Below are positions 10,384-21,178 of a stretch of 64,000 nt of DNA, piece by piece. Numbering within the stretch: the first letter of the stretch is position 1; each line of letters begins with the position of its first letter. A program made the position numbers and the translations under genes. The notes under the pieces are model-generated. The model had not been told where the DNA came from. It worked only from the letters and a program-made list of their open reading frames with translations, and searched no databases. Source of the DNA: Alopecurus myosuroides (lineage: Eukaryota; Streptophyta; Magnoliopsida; Poales; Poaceae); assembly GCA_028641055.1 (NCBI GenBank), contig CM054058.1:88423927-88487926 (forward strand), in the 5' to 3' direction.

Positions 10384-13300
10384 CTATTTATCGGAATGAT
10401 GCGACCATTGCACTTTCAAGAACTTGGTGCTCTTGTTGCGAGTCTTACGAACGGTCTCATCAAGAATACGGACAGGGTGCTCCTCATAGGAGAGATCATC
10501 TTGCAGTTCAATATCATCATGATCAACTGCACGATCAGGGTCCTTGAAGCACTTCTTGAGCTGTGACACGTGGAACACATCGTGCACTTTGGATAGTTTT
10601 TCTGGAAGCTCGAGACGATAGGCATTTTCTGCACGTCTTGACAGGATGTTGAAAGGACCAATGTATCTTGGTGCCAGCTTTCCTTTCACACCAAAACGAT
10701 GAGTGCCTCTGAGGGGAGTTACACGGAGATATGCCTTATCACCAGGTGCATAGGTCATATCCCTGTGCTTGCTATCATAATAGCTCTTCTGACGAGACTG
10801 AGCAATCCTGAGATTGTCACGAATGATGCGAACTTTCTCTTTGGCCTCTTTAACAATGTCAGGACCCAAGAGTGAACGTTCACCAACTCCAGACCAATTG
10901 ATTGGACTCCTGCATCTGCGGCCATACAATGCCTCAAATGGTGCCATGCCTAGGCTTGCCTGGTAGCTGTTGTTGTAGGAGAATTCAGCATATGGAAGAC
11001 AATCCTCCCATTTCATGCCAAAGGAGAGACCACATGCTCTAAGCATATCCTCGAGAATCTGATTGACTCTTTCGACTTGCCCTTGAGACTGAGGGTGGTA
11101 AGCTGTGCTGAACAGAAGTTTAGTGCCCAATGCTTCTTGAAAGCTTTTCCAGAAATGAGAAGTGAAGATACTTCCACGGTCTAAGCTTATTTCCAATGGA
11201 ACACCATGAAGAGGAACAATCCTTGCTGTGTAGAGCTCTGCTAACTGGCTAGCTGAGATGGTTTCCTTGACAGCAAAGAAGTGAGCAACTTTAGTGAGAC
11301 GATCAATAACAACGAAGATTGCATCGTTGCCCTTCTTGGACTTTGGAAACCCAGTAACGAAGTCCATTTCAATCATGTCCCACTTCCACTCAGGGATTTT
11401 GAGAGGTTGGAGAAGACCGGCTGTTTTCTGGTGGACTGCCTTGACACGTTGACAAACGTCGCATTCAGAAACGTATTGAGCAATTTCACGTTTCATGCCA
11501 GGCCACCAATAGAGTGTCTTGAGATCCTGGTACATCTTTGTACTCCCAGGGTGGATGGAGAGAGGAGTTTCATGAGCCTCCTTGAGAATGATATCTTTGA
11601 GACTTTGAATCTGAGGAACTGCAATGCGTCCTTCGAAGAACACAGCTCCTTTGTCATCAATAGAGAAGGACTTGAACTTATCACTGCCCTCTTTGATTTG
11701 CTCTACCATCCTCTTTATTTCAGCATCACGAAACTGTTCAGAACGAATCTTGTCCTCGAGAGTTGGACTGGCTGTCAAGCTAGCAAGATAGCCTTGAGGA
11801 ACAAGACCAAGGTTCAGCTTCTGGAATTCTTCATGAAGTGGAGGTTGGCTGTCCATGATCATGAGATTGTTGCAATAGGATTTGCGACTGAGAGCATCGG
11901 CCATAACATTAGCCTTGCCTGGAGTGTAAGAAATGGTGAGATCGAAGTCTTTGATCTTTTCAATCCATCTCCTTTGCCTGAGGTTTAGATCTGGTTGAGT
12001 GAAGATGTATTTCAGACTCTTGTGATCGGAAAAGATTTCAGTTTTGTTACCCAACAAGTATTGTCTCCATTTCTTGAGGGCAAACACAACTGCTGCAAGT
12101 TCAAGATCATGAGTGGGATAGTTTTGCTCATGTGGGTTCAACTGACGTGAAGCATAGGCCACAACTTGACGTTCTTGCATAAGAACTGCACCTAGGCCTT
12201 GGAGAGAAGCATCACAGAATATCTGGAAAGGTTTGGTGGTATCTGGACCAACCAGAACTGGAGTAGAAGTGAGTTTAGTTTTGAGGAGATTGAAACTTTC
12301 CTCACACTGTGGAGACCAAACGAACTTCTTGTCCTTCTTGGTGAGATCAGTGAGAGGTTTAGCAATCTTGGAGAAGTTTTCGACGAAACGACGGCAATAG
12401 CTAGCCAAGCCAAGAAAACTTCTGACTTGCTTCACCGTCTTAGGGGGTTTCCAATCAACAATTGCCTTAACCTTTTCCGGGTCAATGGCTATGCCTTTGG
12501 CAGAGATGATATGCCCAAGATATGCAACTTCTGGAATCCAGAACTCACATTTGGAGAATTTGGCATATAGACGATGCTCGCGAAGTTTCATGAGAGTGAG
12601 ACGAAGGTGTTCTCTATGCTCTTCCTCGGATTTTGAGTAGACAAGGATATCATCAAGATATACCACAACGAACTTGTCGAGGTATTCATGGAAGACAGAA
12701 TTCATCAGTCGAGAGAAGGTCGCCGGTGCATTGGTGAGACCAAAGGACATTACGGTGTATTCATATAGACCGTAACGAGTGGTGAAAGCTGTCTTAGGAA
12801 TATCTTCCTTTCTGATCTTTATTTGATGGTAACCCATCCTCAAGTCCAACTTTGAGAATATTGAGGCTCCAGCAAGTTGATCAAAAAGATCATCGATACG
12901 AGGAATTGGGTACTTGTTCTTGATGGTTTTCTCGTTGAGAGGACGATAGTCAACCACGAGTCTCTTAGTTTGGTCCTTCTTGGCTACGAACAGAGTTGGG
13001 CAACCCCAAGCGGAGGAACTAGGCTGAATGTAACCTTTCTCCATATACATATCGATTTGCTCCTTCAACAACTTCAGTTCAGGAGGATCTATCTTGTATG
13101 GATGCTTAGAGATTGGAGCAGTACCTGGTTCAAGCTCGATCACGAACTCAACTGCTCTGTCCGGAGGCATCCCTGGCAACTCTTCTGGAAAGACGTCAGG
13201 GAATTCACAAACCACCGGAACATTTTCAATTGCAGGAAGGGGTTTGGCATCGAGGTTGAACAGCTGAACAGAACTTGATCCATATGGAGAATAGACTATC

Positions 13301-14712
13301 TGGCCGGAAGGGTGGAACAGAGTTATTGACTTCTTAGCACAGTCAATCGTAGCTTTATTGGCCGTCAACCAATCCATGCCAAGGATGACATCAATGTCAG
13401 AATTTCCAAGCAGGATGAGGGAAGCAAGGAATATGTGACCTCCAATCAAGATCTGATTCTCATGACTGATCTTGGAAGTTTGCATAGTTGCTCCAGGGGA
13501 GTTTACTACTAGCGGGGAACCCAAACCAACAAAAGGTAGTTTAACTGCTGTAGCAAAGATCTTTGACACGAACGAATGCGATGCTCCGGTATCAAACAAC
13601 ACTTTAGCTGGGTTAGAGTTTACGGGTAATGTACCGAGAACAACGTCGGCACATTCCTCAGCTGTGTCAACCTTGACGTGGTTCACCCTTGCGGTCCTCC
13701 CAACAGGCCTGTTGTTGGTGTTGAAGGCCTTATGCGGAGGAGCGCGGACCATCGTCTGGTTGGTGTTGGAGCGAGGTGGTGGAGGAGGCAGCATCCTCTG
13801 AGTGCACTTATCAGCGTAGTGCCCAGTCTCCTTGCACTTGAAGCAAGTGACGACACGCGGAGGATCTGGCCTTGGCTGCGCCATTGCAAACCTCTGCCCA
13901 TGCATCTGAGCTGGGTTGGGTGGGCGGGGACCAAAGCCTGGAGAAGCTTGGGCATTTGGAGCCCTAGTGACAGCACTGTTTGGCACCCAGATGCGGCGCT
14001 TCTGCGGAGGGGTGGTCATGTTGGAGGAGGAACCACCCTCACGCGAGTGCTTGCGCGACTCTTCGAACGCCTTGCGCCCATTCTCCTCATTGAGCGCGGT
14101 GTTCACGAGCTCGACGAAGTCCTTGCACTTGATGTTTGTGAGAGCGTACTTCAGTTCCGGGTTAAAACCTCGGCGGAACCTTGCCATCTTCTTGGTCTCA
14201 GTAGACACCTCGTCTCCAGCATACCGAGCGAGGCGATTGAACTCGTTCTGGTAGCCGATGACGTCGAGCTTGCCCTGCTTCAGCGAGCAAAACTCTTCAC
14301 GCATCCTCTCCATGAGACCATCGGGGATGTGGTACTTCAGGAAGGCATCCTTGAAGCAACCCCAAGTGATAGGATAGCCAGCTCTCATGGCCTGGTAGTT
14401 CTCCCACCACGAGGCTGCCTGACCCTTCAGTAGGTAAGCAGCATAGTTGACCTTGTCCTCTTCCGCAACATGAGCAATCTCCAGGGCTCTTGCTACGTCA
14501 CGGATCCAGTCATCAGCATCCAGAGGCTCGCGTGTTGCCACGAAAGCCTTAGGGCCCACACTGAGGAAGTCCTTGATGGTGACCCTTGGAGCAGTCTGGT
14601 GGTGGTGGTTCTGGTGGTTCTGAACCTGGACCATCTGAGCCATGACCTGAGTCATCTGAGTCAAGAGCTCCGCGATCGGCGGTGGCTCCGGCGTGTTCCT
14701 TGTTGGAGGCAT
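10384..14712 (-). CDS. Gag-Pol polyprotein of the gypsy chromovirus
   Basis: One uninterrupted frame of 1442 residues. Order: Gag core (about 55-220), CCHC zinc knuckle C290-C293-H298-C303, aspartic protease DTGAS at 374-378, reverse transcriptase (about 540-720) with YLDD at 685-688, RNase H with D834, E871, D896 and D939, integrase HHCC zinc site (H1047, H1054, C1084, C1087), integrase core D1117, D1178, E1214 (DD35E spacing), then a GPY/F-like part (about 1340-1360) and the start of a chromodomain (about 1406-1442). The order RT-RNaseH-integrase marks Ty3/gypsy, and the chromodomain marks a chromovirus. The frame ends at a TAG inside the chromodomain. The same frame stays open for 20 further codons with chromodomain-like residues (ATWETEEDLR), so the C-terminus looks freshly truncated. 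All catalytic residues checked are present. The start ATG is preceded by TTCTGTTCAGG, which also resembles a splice acceptor. Confidence 0.95.
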   Translation of the reverse strand: MPPTRNTPEPPPIAELLTQMTQVMAQMVQVQNHQNHHHQTAPRVTIKDFLSVGPKAFVATREPLDADDWIRDVARALEIAHVAEEDKVNYAAYLLKGQAASWWENYQAMRAGYPITWGCFKDAFLKYHIPDGLMERMREEFCSLKQGKLDVIGYQNEFNRLARYAGDEVSTETKKMARFRRGFNPELKYALTNIKCKDFVELVNTALNEENGRKAFEESRKHSREGGSSSNMTTPPQKRRIWVPNSAVTRAPNAQASPGFGPRPPNPAQMHGQRFAMAQPRPDPPRVVTCFKCKETGHYADKCTQRMLPPPPPRSNTNQTMVRAPPHKAFNTNNRPVGRTARVNHVKVDTAEECADVVLGTLPVNSNPAKVLFDTGASHSFVSKIFATAVKLPFVGLGSPLVVNSPGATMQTSKISHENQILIGGHIFLASLILLGNSDIDVILGMDWLTANKATIDCAKKSITLFHPSGQIVYSPYGSSSVQLFNLDAKPLPAIENVPVVCEFPDVFPEELPGMPPDRAVEFVIELEPGTAPISKHPYKIDPPELKLLKEQIDMYMEKGYIQPSSSAWGCPTLFVAKKDQTKRLVVDYRPLNEKTIKNKYPIPRIDDLFDQLAGASIFSKLDLRMGYHQIKIRKEDIPKTAFTTRYGLYEYTVMSFGLTNAPATFSRLMNSVFHEYLDKFVVVYLDDILVYSKSEEEHREHLRLTLMKLREHRLYAKFSKCEFWIPEVAYLGHIISAKGIAIDPEKVKAIVDWKPPKTVKQVRSFLGLASYCRRFVENFSKIAKPLTDLTKKDKKFVWSPQCEESFNLLKTKLTSTPVLVGPDTTKPFQIFCDASLQGLGAVLMQERQVVAYASRQLNPHEQNYPTHDLELAAVVFALKKWRQYLLGNKTEIFSDHKSLKYIFTQPDLNLRQRRWIEKIKDFDLTISYTPGKANVMADALSRKSYCNNLMIMDSQPPLHEEFQKLNLGLVPQGYLASLTASPTLEDKIRSEQFRDAEIKRMVEQIKEGSDKFKSFSIDDKGAVFFEGRIAVPQIQSLKDIILKEAHETPLSIHPGSTKMYQDLKTLYWWPGMKREIAQYVSECDVCQRVKAVHQKTAGLLQPLKIPEWKWDMIEMDFVTGFPKSKKGNDAIFVVIDRLTKVAHFFAVKETISASQLAELYTARIVPLHGVPLEISLDRGSIFTSHFWKSFQEALGTKLLFSTAYHPQSQGQVERVNQILEDMLRACGLSFGMKWEDCLPYAEFSYNNSYQASLGMAPFEALYGRRCRSPINWSGVGERSLLGPDIVKEAKEKVRIIRDNLRIAQSRQKSYYDSKHRDMTYAPGDKAYLRVTPLRGTHRFGVKGKLAPRYIGPFNILSRRAENAYRLELPEKLSKVHDVFHVSQLKKCFKDPDRAVDHDDIELQDDLSYEEHPVRILDETVRKTRNKSTKFLKVQWSHHSDK

Positions 14713-14713
14713 C

Positions 14714-14725
14714 CTGAACAGAAAT
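14714..14725 (-). other. Candidate 3' splice site at the gag start codon
   Basis: The sense strand reads TTTCTGTTCAG, then G, then the gag ATG. Pyrimidines precede CAG and a branch-like TGCTAAAA lies about 15 nt upstream. Splicing here would place the gag ATG at the start of an exon. It has only sequence support. Confidence 0.35.
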
Positions 14726-14920
14726 GCATTTTAGCACAACAATAGGAAGGGATAAACTCAGCAACCGAAAGAGAGATTATTCCGACGCATGAATAGATAA
14801 CCAACAGGTACATCATGAGCTCAAATACATCAGAATATCCAACAGACCAATACATGGTTCGAAAACGAAAGGATAAACTAGACACAACTAGTCACGGATA
14901 CATCGGTACTCCAATGCTCA

Positions 14921-15748
14921 TCACGCAGGACGGCGGCGAGTACGGCGAGTGGTACGACGAAGAGGACGGCGAGGAGGAGTGTGCACACGGAAGTAGGTAT
15001 CACGACGATCCCTGTAGATAGGAACTGCTCTGAGAGCAACTCTCGGGGTGGTGAAGTAGAAAGCGTCGTCTCCCTGTGCTCCATAGCGGGGAATCCCTGT
15101 GTAACCAGCTCCGAGGTCGAGAAGTGGGCCTCTGATCGGCTCGTAACCTCCAGCATCTGGCAGAGGAAAACCCAGTGTCTGCTGGAAACGCGCAAAGCGC
15201 TCGTCTCCAACGAAGTCTGTGGTGTACGTCGCCAGACGCGTCAACGCGAGGTAGAGCTGCTCCCTGACTGAGGCCAACTCCTGAGCAAGTGTGGAAGCAA
15301 CTGCGTCACTGTGTCTCACGAACTGGGCAGTGGTGTGCAGCCTGGAGCTATCATCCTCGTAGGTATCCAGGTTGCGGTGGAGAGTGAAGTGAACTCCCGC
15401 CGACGTGATGTGACCACGGGGGATGTGACGATAGATAGAATTGTCAAACCCCCAGTAGTCAGCACGGAGGACGGTGAGACTCACGTAAGCGGCCTGCTGC
15501 ACAGCCATATCCACTGTGGAACCTACTGCCTCGTAGCGGTGGACAACGCTCCTGCCATCATCCGACAGAATGTAGACGATGGCTCGGTAGAAAGTCTGCT
15601 CGAACTCGCGCTGGTGCTCGTAGACCTGGTACTCTGGTGCCCAACGGAACCCCAGATAGGTAACCATGTCCCTCAGCATCTCCGGATAACCGGCGGTGCT
15701 CTCGCAACGGGTCATGCGAACCACCTGCGGGTAGTAGCTGAGACCCAT
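14921..15748 (-). CDS. Extra ORF upstream of gag, unknown function (275 aa)
   Basis: Same strand as gag-pol, lying between the primer-binding site and gag and ending 208 bp before the gag ATG. I chose the ATG at 15748 because CTGCAG, a splice-acceptor-like sequence, directly precedes it. An in-frame ATG at 15817 would add 23 leader-like residues. The predicted protein has an N-terminal part (about 21-95) whose spacing resembles a double-stranded-RNA-binding fold: P22, L25, P38-Y40, F53, then EAVGSTVDMAVQQAA near 73-87. A helical middle follows (about 148-192). The C-terminus is very Arg-rich (PPRRPLRRTTRRTRRRPA). I do not recognise a named family. An intact 275-codon frame in a young element suggests it is maintained. 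The dsRNA-binding idea is inference only. Confidence 0.6.
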   Translation of the reverse strand: MGLSYYPQVVRMTRCESTAGYPEMLRDMVTYLGFRWAPEYQVYEHQREFEQTFYRAIVYILSDDGRSVVHRYEAVGSTVDMAVQQAAYVSLTVLRADYWGFDNSIYRHIPRGHITSAGVHFTLHRNLDTYEDDSSRLHTTAQFVRHSDAVASTLAQELASVREQLYLALTRLATYTTDFVGDERFARFQQTLGFPLPDAGGYEPIRGPLLDLGAGYTGIPRYGAQGDDAFYFTTPRVALRAVPIYRDRRDTYFRVHTPPRRPLRRTTRRTRRRPA

Positions 15749-15760
15749 CTGCAGATGATT
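15749..15760 (-). other. Candidate 3' splice site at the extra-ORF start codon
   Basis: The sense strand reads AAATCATCTGCAG directly before ATGGGT. Together with the gag acceptor this could allow two alternative spliced messages, one for each ORF. Sequence support only. Confidence 0.3.
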
Positions 15761-16108
15761 TGGAAGGTTTTGATTAGGCGCCGGTAAGAGAAAAGGGAAG
15801 TGGAAAAACAACAACAAGATTCAATGGACGATAGGTTCTTTAAAAGAACAGGATATCGAAGCAACATCGGGAAAACGAGACCAAAACCTGAGGTACTAAG
15901 GAGAACCCAAAACACGTGAAATCCTAACTTGAAAGTTTAGGTGAGAACAGAAAACAACGTTGCACTTCCTTACCAGAAAAGGGTGGGTGGGTGGGGAAAG
16001 AAGAAAAATGGCAGAATTCCTACTCTCACGTTTCATTTTTCCTATATAGCTACAAAATAGTTTCTAGACTCAACTGCGACCAGTAAAAAGGGATCCTACA
16101 GGCAGACA

Positions 16109-16121
16109 GGCTCTGATACCA
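16109..16121 (-). other. Primer-binding site (initiator tRNA-Met)
   Basis: The sense strand reads TGGTATCAGAGCC two bases after the 5' LTR, complementary to the 3' end of plant initiator tRNA-Met. It fixes the right-hand LTR as the 5' LTR. Confidence 0.95.
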
Positions 16122-17909
16122 TTTGTCGCACCCTGGCTTCTAAGGGATACTCATCGTACGAACTGGATAGCAGGTGCTTGGATTATGGGGCATAACTGCT
16201 CCCACGTCCCAGCTTCCTGGTAGGCCTGCGCTTATGCGCGACAACACAAGCCCTGCTATTCCACCGTCGACGTAAACTATCCATTAGGAGTCATAGGCAC
16301 TACTGTCGACGTACTACATATCAAGCACGCACGGTACGTCAACAGCTTTGAACAAAGGATAACACAACATGCCTCTAAGACACAAAAGATGGAAATAAGT
16401 TTGCGAATAGCCTTCACTAAGGCAGAGATAGCAAAACACTCATCCAGAGGACACATGTCCCAACATATCATTCATTACATTAGCGGAAGCAATCAAATGG
16501 GTCTGAGTACAGACAAATCCAAGGCTTAAGAAGCCGGAGAAAATAACGAAAAACGAAGCCCATCCACGTAGGTCCTGGATCCTGCCCGGGGTCCAGCCAA
16601 CTACTCGTCTGCAGTGTCGTCAAACTCCACAAAGTAGCCATCCTGGTGATCATCGTAGCCGTAGTCGTACTCTGCGTAAACCACAGCCCCAACGGGGTCA
16701 GTACATCCAAGTACTGGAAAGCAAGACTCACATTTCATCAAGGAGTTACCCGTCAACACAAGCCGGGATGCTTGGGATCAACGGAAGAAGATAGGTATTA
16801 TAAAAGCTGCAGCGGGCTGCTCTAACCAACTACAGAAGATACTAATAGTTCCGGCTAATAGAAAAGATAAGATCGAGGAATTGTAACCAGCTGAAAGATA
16901 ACTTCAAATAAACCCATCCTGGATCTCGCCCCTTATCCGAAGAAGCAAGCCGAGGATAACTCACACCGTTGTAATAAGGTGAATCAAGTTATTGTGTGAA
17001 TAATCTATTACTAGTCAAGTTATTATTCTTTGGGTGAAACATGGTTGTTATTATGTTGAAGTTGTCCTGAGTACTTGTTAGCCAGTACTTTCACCAAGTA
17101 ATCCATAACCGCGGAAAACACGGCTTCTCGAGAAGATTTATCCCTGCAGGGGTGCACCATAGTAACCGTACACGTAAGAATATCCCGCCAGATGGGAATC
17201 AAACCCGCCAAGCGAGACACTCAACACAACCAACTGTTCTTCGCATCAAGCCCAAAGCACCGCGTGCTGTGCGTGCGCGGCTAATCGAGCCCCCCGAAGA
17301 AAAGGAGGACCCTCATAGCACTGGAAGACCACGCCGCCCTAAATGCCGACTACAAAAGTTCCACCCTGGCCTCGGGTTCGTACCTGCATATGATGCAGCA
17401 AATGGAAAGCCCGAACTAGTACGGCGATTTGGACGAGATGCGAATCGAGTCAAGTTGAGGGGGGCGCCCATACTCGCTTCCCACATGTGGGTAGTGCGCT
17501 CATCATGGATCAGTAGACAAGACCCTTTTCCTATTAGGGTCGACACTAGCAGGCCTCAAAACCACAAAGGGCCTCCTGCCGGTGCCTTATCATCAAGTTG
17601 TTATTAATAGCAGCATTGACAGGATTGATTGATTAACATTCGAGCCCCCGGAACGGTAACAGATAATAATAGCACGATAATAAAAGAAGTAACCGACAAC
17701 AGGCTCGAGCAAAAGCAACCCTAAGCATGCTAGATAAGAACAGGCACAAACAAAGGCTGTGGGTATGGAGGTGAGGCAATATCATTGGTTCAGGGAATCA
17801 TGTGATGGGTTCGGAGAATAGCAACGATGCATAGGGCTAGCAATAGTAGACACAAGGATAGTATCAACAACAAGTGTGGAAAAGAACTCGATGATTCATG
17901 TGAGTGATA

Positions 17910-17920
17910 ACTTGCCTGGA
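17910..17920 (-). other. Candidate GC-type 5' splice site in the 5' LTR
   Basis: The sense strand reads TCCAG|GCAAGT, which matches the consensus of GC-AG intron donors. It is about 2.4 kb into the LTR. The same AG|GCAAGT occurs in the LTRs of the two other gypsy elements in this window. Confidence 0.35.
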
Positions 17921-18963
17921 AGCTCAGCAGCCGGGTACTGGGCTAGGTCCTGGGTAGTGGTGTCGTAAGTCTCGTCGGTACCAACGTCGTCGTCTAAGCG
18001 AGAAGAAGCAAAAACAACAACGAAGGAAGACGGGCAATCAATACATGGCATAGGTGCACAAACATTGGATGATGCATGTCATGTTAACAGATGCACCAAA
18101 ATAAACTATTTGATATGATACACAAGTTTAAATGGATTCCATATGCAAAGATTGCATATGGAAAACCCATGCATTGGAGTTGAATTAATTGTTCTACCAC
18201 TAAGCATTAGGTGTAGTTGAGTTAGCATGATGCATGCATGATGAATAACAAGAAGATAACAATTTAAATGCAATTGGAATGATAGTTAAACATTTTTAGA
18301 AAACATTAATCAAGTTTGGAAATTATTGTTACTTAATGGTGTTAAACAAGTAGTGATTGTTTTCATCAAGTTAAAGGGTGCAAAACAAATAACAAAGTTG
18401 ATATTTGAAAAGGTTATCAAATTTTAGTTGGATTACATGTTTCACATTTTGAAATTGGACTTTGGATTATTTAATTATGAATTAAACAATATTAAACAAT
18501 TTTTAATTGCATTAATCAAGATTTAAATTGTTTAGGCAATTTAAATTATTCAAACCAGAAAACAAAATTTATATTTGGAAAGTACATGAAAAGTTGATTG
18601 GAAAACATATTTAGTTTGTGGAATTTGGAATTTTTATGAACAAGTTATGAATTTTGCAAGTTTAAGTGAATTTGACAAGTTTTCAAATTTTGCACCAATT
18701 TAAAATATTCAAAACAGTAAACAAATTTTATATTTGGATAGATCATTTAATTTTGGACAGAAAACATATTTAAAAAGTGAAAATTGGAGTTAAAATGAAT
18801 TTGTTATGCATTTTAGAATTATAGGGTGCAATCTGCCATTTTAATGCATCTAGGGACTTAGGAAAAATTTTCCAGGGGCTAGAAATAAGTGCCAGGGGCT
18901 TATGTGTGATTTGCTAAACGTTCCAGTACCAAAACCTTGCAAAAATAAAACTTTGTTTTATTT

Positions 18964-19035
18964 GGGAGAGAGGAGACTCGATCCCTCCACCTCCTGGTTG
19001 CAGCAAAGGAACAGAACCACTAGGCTAGCTGCGGC
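18964..19035 (-). other. tRNA-like sequence 2, 5' LTR copy
   Basis: Same sequence as the 8909-8980 copy, with A-box- and B-box-like motifs on the sense strand. In the 5' LTR it would lie inside the transcript or act as an internal Pol III promoter. Confidence 0.5.
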
Positions 19036-19108
19036 TGTGTTGGTGGGACTGCATCTCGGAATAGGATAAGGTGTTCGTGCTGGCTGTACTGGATTAAAAC
19101 AAGAAAAA

Positions 19109-19177
19109 GGTGGGGCTAGGGATCGAACTGGTGACCTGGGGCTTCGCTGCGGGCGTTCCAACCAGTGGGACTGCTGC
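19109..19177 (-). other. tRNA-like sequence 1, 5' LTR copy
   Basis: Same sequence as the 9054-9122 copy, including AGTTCGATCC and the following TTTTT. Confidence 0.55.
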
Positions 19178-20346
19178 GTTCTCTTGCTGGAATAGGGTGC
19201 GGGTGTGGTTTTGAGCCTTGCAAACGCCCGTTAACTGAAACCTGCAGCGCACGATACTGAACCTTGTTACTGTCACGAAGAACAGAGCAAGATGGCGAAC
19301 TTGCGGGCAAGAAATTGGTGACCAAACATCAAGGAAAAGAGGAAGGAAGAGTGGGAATGGAGAGGTGGCATCACCCTCTTCGCAGGGGCGTCCTCGGCGC
19401 GGCCGGAGGGTGGCGGAGGCGGCGGCGCCGTGCTCCGGCGGCCGGTGGCCGTGGCACCAGTATAGAGGAAGATCTCCTCGATGGCGGCGGCGGAGGTGGG
19501 AGCCAGGAGGGAAAGAGGCGCCTAGGGTTAGGGTTTCGCTGCTGGAGGGGAGAGGAGGATATAAAGGAGGGGGGAGGACCATCGGATGGTTCAGAGGGAA
19601 GGGCATGTCGCTGTCCTCCATGGGTGCGTCAGCACCTGTACGGAGGTAGGGGGAGACCGAGCGGGCTGCCCCTGGTGGGCTGGGCCTTCTCCCCCTCCTG
19701 CTGCGTTTGTTCTCTTTTTTTTATTATTATTATGAGATGTTCTGTTTTTTTTTTGTGGCTTTAGCTTTTGGAATAAAAACATGGCTTTTTGTTTAGATAA
19801 AAATTTGGAAAAAATTGGATAAGCTCCTTAGTTGAAAAGCAACCACTTGGTAGTTTTTGTTTTCAAAAACTTAGTTGTTTGCTTGCTGTTTAAAATTAAA
19901 CCCAAATTAATTGAAATTTGCAATAATCATTAATATTAGAAAATAAGCCATTTTAAATAGGGTTTCCCCTAGGGTTTAGAAGTGAATTAATGAATACCAT
20001 TTAGTGATAAACTTCATGGATTCAAGAATGTGAAGATTTTGAAAATTGGTTTGAGTTTGGAAATGATTTGGAAATAATTGTTTAATTTGGTTCATTTAAT
20101 TAAGCAACAAATTAATAGATGAGTTATAATGGATTGTTTGGAAACAATTGATGTTTTTGGATTTGCAAAACTTTATTTGAAAGAAAGTAACAGACAAGTG
20201 TGAAAACAGAAGTTGATTGAGTTTAATTTTGATTAAGAAAACAATGCAACAGAAATAAATATGGAGATGATGACATGATGCATTGCTTGAAATAAAACAA
20301 GAAGTAAAACAACTAGGGTGTTTTCATACTTGGATGTTACAGGAGA

Positions 20347-20828
20347 GTCCACTCACATGACGAGAGCAAGGTGGAGACGCAAAAAAATTCGTGGCTGCCT
20401 TCCCCTCCTATATAAGGAGGGGTGGGAGCTCCCTCTCCCACACACACACACACACACTTGTGTTACCTCTTCCTCCCTCCTCCCGCTGTTCCACCACTTG
20501 TTCGTGTGCTTGGTGAAGGACTAAGCAATGTTTTCTTCACCACACCACGCCATCGTGTTCTTGGAGATTCCGGTGGATCCTCTACTTACGATGCCCCGCT
20601 GGATCGAGGGAACAAAGGTCGTCATCAAGTTGTATGTGTGACCGATCATAGAGGCGTTGTCGGATTGTAGCGCACATCTTCACGATCTTGAGATTGATGT
20701 GAGTTCGACTGTATCAATAACAAGATTCGATCTCATAACGCTTAGAGTCTTCGATGGTATGTTTTCCTAAAACTCTTTCTCCCCGCTGCTTTCATCTCCT
20801 AGATTTGATCTTGGCCCTTCGGGTGTGA
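20347..20828 (+). repeat. Right part of the interrupted Copia (Angela/BARE-like) LTR
   Basis: It continues directly from 6068 once the gypsy insertion and one GGAGA are removed. It holds CCTATATAAGGAGG (TATA box), a short CA repeat near 20441-20457, and an end resembling the Angela/BARE U5 (TCTCCTAGATTTGATCTTGG). It stops short of a full LTR end where a GTGATACGTC repeat begins, so it is truncated. A 68-codon open frame here is not a gene. Confidence 0.5.
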
Positions 20829-21178
20829 TACGTCATAAACATATCCTTAATTTCTAATGTTCCATGTTGTCTTTATGTTATTTACTACATGTTTTCTATA
20901 CACTTTATGTCATTTTAATCGATTTTCGTGACTAACCTATTGACAAGATGCCACATCGCCAGTACCCAGTTTTCGGTTGTTTTTAGTTTTAGAAAAGTTG
21001 TTCTGGAAATATTCGCGGAATTGGAAAATTCGAAGCCCAGAAGTCTTAGAATTCCCGAAGGTTCCACGGAGTCCCGAAGAGGCCTGGAGGGGGCCACACC
21101 ATAGGGCAGCGCCCCCTGGCCACGCCTGGGGTGGTGTTGGCCCCTCGGGCGTCTAACGCCATCGCCCTTTCGCCTATA
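20829..21178. repeat. GTGATACGTC-type Triticeae repeat, left part
   Basis: It begins GTGATACGTCATAAAC and contains AATTTCTAATGTTCCATG, ACTTTATGTCATTTT, CTAACCTATTGACAAGATGCC and TTCGCCTATATAATC. I recognise this word order as a very abundant Triticeae repeat, but I cannot name its class with confidence. It is cut by the 21184-30515 element at TAATC and resumes at 30521. Confidence 0.5.

Larger units (their letters stand above)
6069..20341 (-). mobile_element. Complete Ty3/gypsy chromovirus (Tekay/Del-like) with 4.2-kb LTRs
   Basis: A 14.3-kb element flanked by a perfect 5-bp target duplication, GGAGA at 6064-6068 and 20342-20346. On its sense (minus) strand the LTRs begin TGTAACATCC and end GTGCGACA. 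An initiator tRNA-Met binding site follows the 5' LTR and a G-rich tract precedes the 3' LTR. Comparing the two LTRs by eye I counted roughly 23 substitutions plus two short homopolymer or microsatellite indels in about 4.2 kb, near 0.5%, which implies a recent insertion. It encodes Gag-Pol and an extra upstream ORF. It is the only element in the window with pol. It interrupts a Copia-type LTR. Confidence 0.95.
16124..20341 (-). repeat. 5' LTR of the 6069-20341 element
   Basis: This copy is 4218 bp and differs from the 3' LTR by scattered single bases and by small length changes near 19720-19750 (T-run and TTA repeats). It drives transcription leftwards. No strong consensus TATA box was found; a weak TTTATATCC sits at about 19555-19565 on the sense strand, upstream of CCCTAACCCTAGG. 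Confidence 0.95.

Noticed and set aside
11281..11988. 235-codon frame on the plus strand
   Set aside because: It is the antisense shadow of the RNase H and integrase part of Gag-Pol.
20829..21178. Naming the GTGATACGTC repeat as a specific transposon family
   Set aside because: I recognise the word order as a very common Triticeae repeat but cannot place its class reliably from memory, and no ends or coding region are visible.
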